Origin: Massilia norwichensis
Lineage (GTDB): Bacteria > Pseudomonadota > Gammaproteobacteria > Burkholderiales > Burkholderiaceae_D
Direction: 5' to 3'
Assembly (NCBI RefSeq): GCF_024753245.1
Contig: NZ_JANUGX010000028.1
Coordinates: 30,322 to 94,321 of the forward strand
DNA length: 64,000 nt
In this document: one piece after another, positions 59,406 to 64,000 of the stretch
Layout of the letters: each line of letters opens with the position of its first letter
Numbering within the stretch: position 1 is the stretch's first letter
Program-made: the position numbers and the translations under genes
The notes under the pieces: generated by a model
The model's input: the letters and a program-made list of their open reading frames with translations, nothing else
The model's database searches: none
What the model was told of the DNA's origin: nothing

Positions 59406-60170
59406 ATGAAAATAGCCACCTGGAATGTCAACTCCCTGAAAGTCCGCCTGCCACACCTGCTGCAATGGCTCGCCGCCAACCCGGTCGACGTGCTCTGCAT
59501 CCAGGAAACCAAGCTCACCGACGATAAATTCCCGGTCGCCGACATCAACGCGGCCGGCTACGAAGTCGCCTTCACCGGCCAGAAGACGTATAACGGCGTG
59601 GCGATCCTGTCCCGCCATCCGCTGACCGACGTGGTGCGCAACAACCCGCACTACCCGGACGAACAGCAGCGCCTGATCGCCGCCACCGTGCAGGGCGTGC
59701 GCATCATCTGCGCCTACGTCGTCAACGGCCAGGCGGTCGGCTCCGACAAGTTCGCCTACAAGATGGCCTGGCTGGCGGCGCTGCGCACCTGGGTCCAGGA
59801 AGAGATGGCGGCGCACCCGGACTTCGCGATCCTGGGCGACTACAACATCGCGCCGGACGACCGCGACGTCTACGATCCGGTCGAATGGGCGGGTGCGATC
59901 CACTGCTCGGAACCGGAGCGCGCCGCGCTGGGCGAGCTGACCGCGCTGGGCTTGACGGATGCTTTCCGCCTGTTCGAGCAGCCGGAAAAGCAGTACAGCT
60001 GGTGGGACTACCGCATGATGGCCTTCCGCCGCAACCGCGGCCTGCGCATCGACCACATCCTGCTCTCGAGCAGCCTGGCCAAGCGCTGCACCGCCTGCAC
60101 CATCGACCGCGAACCGCGCAAGTGGGAGCAGCCGTCCGATCACACCCCGGTGATCGCCACGCTGGACTGA
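59406..60170 (+). CDS. xthA: Exodeoxyribonuclease III
   Basis: 254 residues. Endonuclease/exonuclease/phosphatase fold: MKIATWNVNSLKVRLPHLLQWL, VLCIQETKLTDDKFP (catalytic glutamate), LGDYNIAPDDRDVYDP (Asp-Asn pair), YSWWDYRMMAFRRNRGLRIDHIL and DHTPVIA at the end with the catalytic histidine. It cleaves at abasic sites and trims 3' ends in base-excision repair. Normal length. Confidence 0.94.
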   Translation: MKIATWNVNSLKVRLPHLLQWLAANPVDVLCIQETKLTDDKFPVADINAAGYEVAFTGQKTYNGVAILSRHPLTDVVRNNPHYPDEQQRLIAATVQGVRIICAYVVNGQAVGSDKFAYKMAWLAALRTWVQEEMAAHPDFAILGDYNIAPDDRDVYDPVEWAGAIHCSEPERAALGELTALGLTDAFRLFEQPEKQYSWWDYRMMAFRRNRGLRIDHILLSSSLAKRCTACTIDREPRKWEQPSDHTPVIATLD

Positions 60171-60253
60171 ACTTGCTCGGCGGCACTGGAATGCCGGATT
60201 TACAAGCCTGTGCTATGGTCGTGGCCCGATTGGCCGACTTTGAAGGAGGAAGG

Positions 60254-61015
60254 ATGGACCGTTTCAAAGACAAGACCGTGATCGTCACCGGCGCCGCGTC
60301 CGGCATCGGCCTGGCGGCGGCCCGCCGCTTTCTCGATGAAGGCGCGCGCGTCGTGATGCTCGATATCGACGAAGCCAGGCTCAAGGAAGCCGCCGCCGGC
60401 CTGCCGCAGGACCGCGTGCTGGTGCAGGCCGGCGATACCGCCGAACAGGCTACCGCCGCCACCGCGGTCAAGGCGGCCGTCGAGCGCTTCGGCGGGCTGC
60501 ATGTGCTGATCAATAACGCCGGCGTGGCGACCGAAGGCGACATCATGCAGACCAGCGAAGAAGACTTCGCCCGCGTCATGGCAGTCAACGTCGCCGGCTA
60601 CTTCCACATGGCCAAGGCGGCGATGCCCGAGCTCGTGAAAACGCGCGGCGCGATCGTCATGACCTCCTCCGTCTCGGGGCTGGGCGGCGACTGGAACACC
60701 TTCGCCTACAATACCTCGAAGGGCGCGGTCAGCAACATGGTGCGGGCGATGGCGCTGGATGCCGGCAAGGATGGCGTGCGGATCAACGCGGTCAATCCCA
60801 GCTTCACCAAGACCGGCATGACCGAAGACATGCTGAAGGATGCCGAACTGGTCGCCAAGTTCAAGGAACGCATGCCGCTCGGCGCGCCCGAGGATCCGGA
60901 AGGCGTGGCGGCGGTGATGGCCTTCCTGGCCAGCGAGGATGCGCGCCTGATCACCGGCGTCAACCTGCCGGTGGATGCGGGTGTCACCGCTTCCAACGGC
61001 CAGCCGCCGATGTAA
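60254..61015 (+). CDS. SDR family oxidoreductase
   Basis: 253 residues from ATG 60254, with a strong GGAGGAAGG ribosome site. Classical short-chain dehydrogenase: TGAASGIG nucleotide motif, LDIDEARLKEA (acidic residue after beta-2, favouring NAD), NNAGVAT, catalytic serine in MTSSVSG, and YNTSK with the Tyr and Lys. The substrate is unknown. The frame runs open from 59885 inside xthA but only this part is conserved. Confidence 0.9.
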   Translation: MDRFKDKTVIVTGAASGIGLAAARRFLDEGARVVMLDIDEARLKEAAAGLPQDRVLVQAGDTAEQATAATAVKAAVERFGGLHVLINNAGVATEGDIMQTSEEDFARVMAVNVAGYFHMAKAAMPELVKTRGAIVMTSSVSGLGGDWNTFAYNTSKGAVSNMVRAMALDAGKDGVRINAVNPSFTKTGMTEDMLKDAELVAKFKERMPLGAPEDPEGVAAVMAFLASEDARLITGVNLPVDAGVTASNGQPPM

Positions 61016-61044
61016 TCCCGTCCAGCCAGGGCCGGCCCGCCTGC

Positions 61045-63912
61045 TCAAGCCAGCATCTGCGCCGCCCTGCCCGCCTCGTCAGGCTTCGCAAACAGATAGC
61101 CCTGCGCCAGCGCGCAGCCATGCTCGCGCAGCAGCGCCAGCTGGGCCTGCGTCTCCACCCCTTCCGCCACCACCGTCAATTGCAGGCTGCCGGCCAATGC
61201 CATGATCGCGGCGACGATCGCCCGGTCCTCGCTGCTGCTTTCGAGGTCGCGCACAAAAGCGCGGTCGATCTTGATCTTGTGGACCGGGAAGCGCTTCAGG
61301 TAGGCCAGGCTCGAATAGCCGGTGCCGAAATCGTCAATCGACAGGCGGATGCCCATGTTCGAGATCTGCGCCAGCGTCTCCAGGGTCTGGCGGCCGTGTT
61401 GCATCAGTGCGGTCTCGGTGATCTCGAATTCCAGCATCGATGGGGCAAGGCCGGTCTCGTCCAGGGTGCGCCGGATGGCGTCGATCAGGCCGCGGTGCAT
61501 GAACTGGCGCGCCGACAGGTTCACCGCCAGCGGCACCGGCGCCAGGCCGGCGCGCTGCCAGGCCATCGCCTGTTCGCAGGCGGTGCGGATCACCCATTCG
61601 CCGACCGCCACGATCAGGCCGTTCTCTTCCAGCATGGGGATGAAATCGTCGGGCGCGACCAGGCCGTGGCCGGGACGGCGCCAGCGCAGCAGCACCTCCA
61701 TGCCGTGCACGCGGCGGTCGCGGGTGCAGACGATGGGCTGGTAGAACAGCGTGAACTCCCCGCGTTCGAGGGCGCCGCGCAGGCTGGTCTCGAGTTCGAA
61801 ATGGCGGGCCGCAGCGACATTCATGTTCTCGGCGAAGAACTGGTAGTTGTTGCGGCCCGATGCCTTGGCGTGGTACATCGCGCTGTCGGCCTTGCGCATC
61901 AGGGATTCCACGTCCTCGCCGTCGTCCGGGTACAGGCAGATGCCGATCGACGGCGAGATGTGCAGGTTGCGGCCCTCGAAGCGCACCGGCTCGGCCATCG
62001 CGGCGATGATCTTCTCGCCGACCAGCGCGCATTCCTCGAGCCCGCGCACGCCCGGCACCAGCACCACGAATTCGTCGCCGCCCAGGCGCGCCACGGTGTC
62101 GACCGCGCGCACCACGCGGCACAGGCGGTTCGCGACTTCCTTCAGCAGGTGGTCGCCGGTGAGGTGGCCGAGCGAATCGTTGATGGTCTTGAAGCGGTCC
62201 AGGTCGATGAACATCAGCGCCAGCTTGCGGCCGTCGCGGCGCGCCGCCAGCATCGCCCGGTCCAGGCGCTCCGACAGCAGTGCGCGGTTCGGCAGGCCGG
62301 TCAGCGCATCGTGGTAGGCCATGTGATGGACCCGCGCCTCGGCCTGGCGGCGTTCGACGATCTCGGCCTGCAGGCGGCGGTTGGCGCCGGCCAGTTCGGC
62401 GGTGCGCTCCTCGACCCGCACCTCGAGCTCGTCGCGCGCGCGGCGCAAGGCGTCGGCCGCTTCGCGCTGGTCGGTGACGTCGTCGATCAGCCACACACTG
62501 CGGCCGCTGCGCTCGGCCATGTCGAAGGGACGTCCCGACAGGCGCGCCCAGAAACGCGTGCCGTCGCGCCGCGCCAGCTGGTATTCGGCCATGTGCACCC
62601 GGCCCGACATGAAATCGCAGCGGGTCTGGCGGCGCGCGGCCGCCCAGGTCTCGAGGTCCGGATACAGCGCGCGCACGCTGGCGCCGTCGATCGCGCCGCC
62701 CGGATAGCCGAACAGCTCTTCCATCTTGCGGTTGCAGCGCAGCGTGCGGCCGTTCTCGACCACGGCGATGCCCAGCACCGCGTTGTCGAGGATGGCCTGG
62801 TTTTCCAGCAGGGCGTTGCGCAGCGCCTCCTCGTCGCGCTTCTGGCGGGTGCGGTCTTCGATCATCCAGATCGTGCCCTGCGCCGGGTCTTCGCTGTTGA
62901 TGGCGTAGCCGATCAGGCGCGCCCACATTGGCGTGCCGTCCTTGCGCACCAAAGTGTTCTCGGCCTGGAATGGCTTACCCTGTCCGAGCACGGCGTAGGC
63001 CTGAGCGCCGAAGTCGGCAAATGCCTGGTCGTCGGGGTAGAAAATGCGCGTCAGGCTACCGATGGCTTCGTCTTGCGCATAGCCGAACATGCGGTCGAAA
63101 CTGCTGTTGGCGCGCGTGATCACGCGCTTGCGGGTGAAGAAGATGCCGATCGAAGCGTTGGTCATAATCGCCTGCACTTCACGCAGCACCTGGCGCGTCT
63201 CGGTGACGTCTTCCAGGATCCAGATCGTGCCGGCTTCGCGCGAGGTCATGTCGACCGCCTTGGCGCGGATGCGGCACCAGATCAGCGAGCCGTCGATGCG
63301 GCGCAGCTGGATCTCGGCCTTTTCGAACAGTTCGCCGGCGGTCAGGACCCGGATCGCCTCTTCCATGAAGGCTTCGTACTGCGGGCGCGACAGGAAGAAC
63401 TCGCAGGGGTCGCGCCCGACCAGTTGGTCCGGCTCGTAGCCCAGCATGTGGGCCATGCGCGGATTGCAGGACTTGACCAGGTGCGGCAGGGTGACGACGA
63501 TGCCGACCGGCGCATGCTCGAGCACCATGGCCTGTTCCAGCCGCGCGCTTTCCACGCTCTCGCCAGTGACCGGCAATTCGCCGAACACGAAGGTGGCGCC
63601 GGCGATGCCGGCTGCAGCAGGCAAGGGCTGGGCCCGCACCTCGACCGGCACTTCAAGGGCGCCAGCGGCCAGCAGGCCGCGCCAGCGCCGTTCGCCGCCC
63701 GGCGCCAGCTCGGCCTCATGCGCCGCCTGCGGCATGCTGCGCGCGCAAAACAAAGCCGGCAAGCGCAAACCCTCGACCGGCGCGCCGTGCAGCCGCTCGA
63801 GCGCCGCATTGGCTGCCCAGATCATTCCCCTTGCGTCACAGGCGCACGCCGGCGCGGCCAGCAGCGCCAGCGCCTCGGCCACCATGGCCGGTTTGCTCGT
63901 TACACGATCCAT
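61045..63912 (-). CDS. Four-PAS GGDEF-EAL protein
   Basis: 955 residues, no membrane helix. Four PAS or PAS-like domains (about 10-115, 125-245, 250-370, 375-490), a coiled coil (DALRRARDELEVRVEERTAELAG), GGDEF at 611-615 (VARLGGDEFVVLV) and an EAL domain. The EAL motif reads EVLLRW (E739). The other EAL residues are kept: LAVNLSARQF, EFEITETAL, IDDFGTGYSSL, KIDR and VVAEGVETQ, so phosphodiesterase activity is likely; the GGDEF motif is also intact. It could make or break c-di-GMP depending on the PAS signal. ATG 63912. Confidence 0.93.
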   Translation of the reverse strand: MDRVTSKPAMVAEALALLAAPACACDARGMIWAANAALERLHGAPVEGLRLPALFCARSMPQAAHEAELAPGGERRWRGLLAAGALEVPVEVRAQPLPAAAGIAGATFVFGELPVTGESVESARLEQAMVLEHAPVGIVVTLPHLVKSCNPRMAHMLGYEPDQLVGRDPCEFFLSRPQYEAFMEEAIRVLTAGELFEKAEIQLRRIDGSLIWCRIRAKAVDMTSREAGTIWILEDVTETRQVLREVQAIMTNASIGIFFTRKRVITRANSSFDRMFGYAQDEAIGSLTRIFYPDDQAFADFGAQAYAVLGQGKPFQAENTLVRKDGTPMWARLIGYAINSEDPAQGTIWMIEDRTRQKRDEEALRNALLENQAILDNAVLGIAVVENGRTLRCNRKMEELFGYPGGAIDGASVRALYPDLETWAAARRQTRCDFMSGRVHMAEYQLARRDGTRFWARLSGRPFDMAERSGRSVWLIDDVTDQREAADALRRARDELEVRVEERTAELAGANRRLQAEIVERRQAEARVHHMAYHDALTGLPNRALLSERLDRAMLAARRDGRKLALMFIDLDRFKTINDSLGHLTGDHLLKEVANRLCRVVRAVDTVARLGGDEFVVLVPGVRGLEECALVGEKIIAAMAEPVRFEGRNLHISPSIGICLYPDDGEDVESLMRKADSAMYHAKASGRNNYQFFAENMNVAAARHFELETSLRGALERGEFTLFYQPIVCTRDRRVHGMEVLLRWRRPGHGLVAPDDFIPMLEENGLIVAVGEWVIRTACEQAMAWQRAGLAPVPLAVNLSARQFMHRGLIDAIRRTLDETGLAPSMLEFEITETALMQHGRQTLETLAQISNMGIRLSIDDFGTGYSSLAYLKRFPVHKIKIDRAFVRDLESSSEDRAIVAAIMALAGSLQLTVVAEGVETQAQLALLREHGCALAQGYLFAKPDEAGRAAQMLA

Positions 63913-64000
63913 CCCTGTTCCAGTCTCCGGGTCCGTCGGCGGACCTCTTTCCCCGGAGAATCATAAACCAACAATCAGTTGATAAATATCAAACAGGCAA

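Overview
This 64 kb window is chromosomal DNA of a GC-rich Gram-negative bacterium. Gene content and protein style (CysB-type regulator next to a CysI/DUF934/CysH block, trimeric Gram-negative porin, Wsp operon, CysD/CysN, TonB receptors, overlapping ATGA starts, long antisense open frames caused by high third-position GC) point to a betaproteobacterium, most likely Oxalobacteraceae of the Massilia/Telluria/Janthinobacterium type. The family assignment is an inference from gene families, not from rRNA, and no rRNA or tRNA gene was seen.

Layout. 1-6.6 kb: a partial UPF0149/SEC-C protein, an HPP-CBS membrane protein divergent from a MarR regulator with a palindromic operator candidate between them, a secreted metallo-beta-lactamase-fold hydrolase, a large hybrid histidine kinase, and oligoribonuclease. 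6.6-13 kb: an overlapping M48 protease/pterin dehydratase/RsgA operon, a membrane diguanylate cyclase, then argF and argG with a strong terminator. 12.9-13.4 kb: a GIY-YIG gene enclosed by 30-bp perfect inverted repeats. 13.4-16.2 kb: a Fur-box-preceded TonB siderophore receptor and a small YkgJ-type protein. 16.3-24.8 kb: a complete wspABCDEFR surface-sensing operon ending in the diguanylate cyclase WspR. 25-30.2 kb: a B-type (ba3-like) heme-copper oxidase operon with three multiheme c-type cytochromes. 30.2-37.6 kb: a TonB-like proline-rich protein, murB, yajQ, a nitronate-monooxygenase-like enzyme, a PAS-GGDEF-EAL protein whose EAL domain looks catalytically dead, a palindromic/tandem repeat cluster and a DHH phosphoesterase. 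37.9-42.5 kb: a LytS/LytT-like two-component pair, an orphan HisKA_3 kinase and a porin with a Pho-box-like sequence. 42.5-50.5 kb: sulfate assimilation (cysB regulator plus a truncated methyltransferase on one strand; cysI, DUF934, cysH, cysD, cysN and cobA on the other). 50.5-58.8 kb: a large repeat-containing DUF4214 protein, a CbiX-like chelatase, lptG, lptF, divergent pepA, a lipoprotein, a DUF1653 protein and an unknown. 58.8-64 kb: an AT-rich gap, exodeoxyribonuclease III, an SDR oxidoreductase and a four-PAS GGDEF-EAL protein.

How the genes work together. Cyclic-di-GMP is the dominant theme: WspR, two further GGDEF proteins, an intact GGDEF-EAL protein, a probable non-catalytic EAL sensor, the c-di-GMP-binding family protein YajQ and oligoribonuclease (which removes pGpG) lie within 64 kb. 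The sulfur block is a nearly complete route from sulfate to sulfide: CysDN makes APS, CysH carries the cysteines of an APS reductase, CysI reduces sulfite, and CobA plus the CbiX-like protein supply siroheme; no CysJ flavoprotein is present here.

The least explained items are the dispersed hairpin-repeat family and its GIY-YIG cassette, the roughly 130-bp nested inverted repeat just before cysI, the half methyltransferase beside cysB, and the AT-rich gap near 59 kb. I did not see a clear new defence or mobile system; the GIY-YIG cassette is the nearest candidate.
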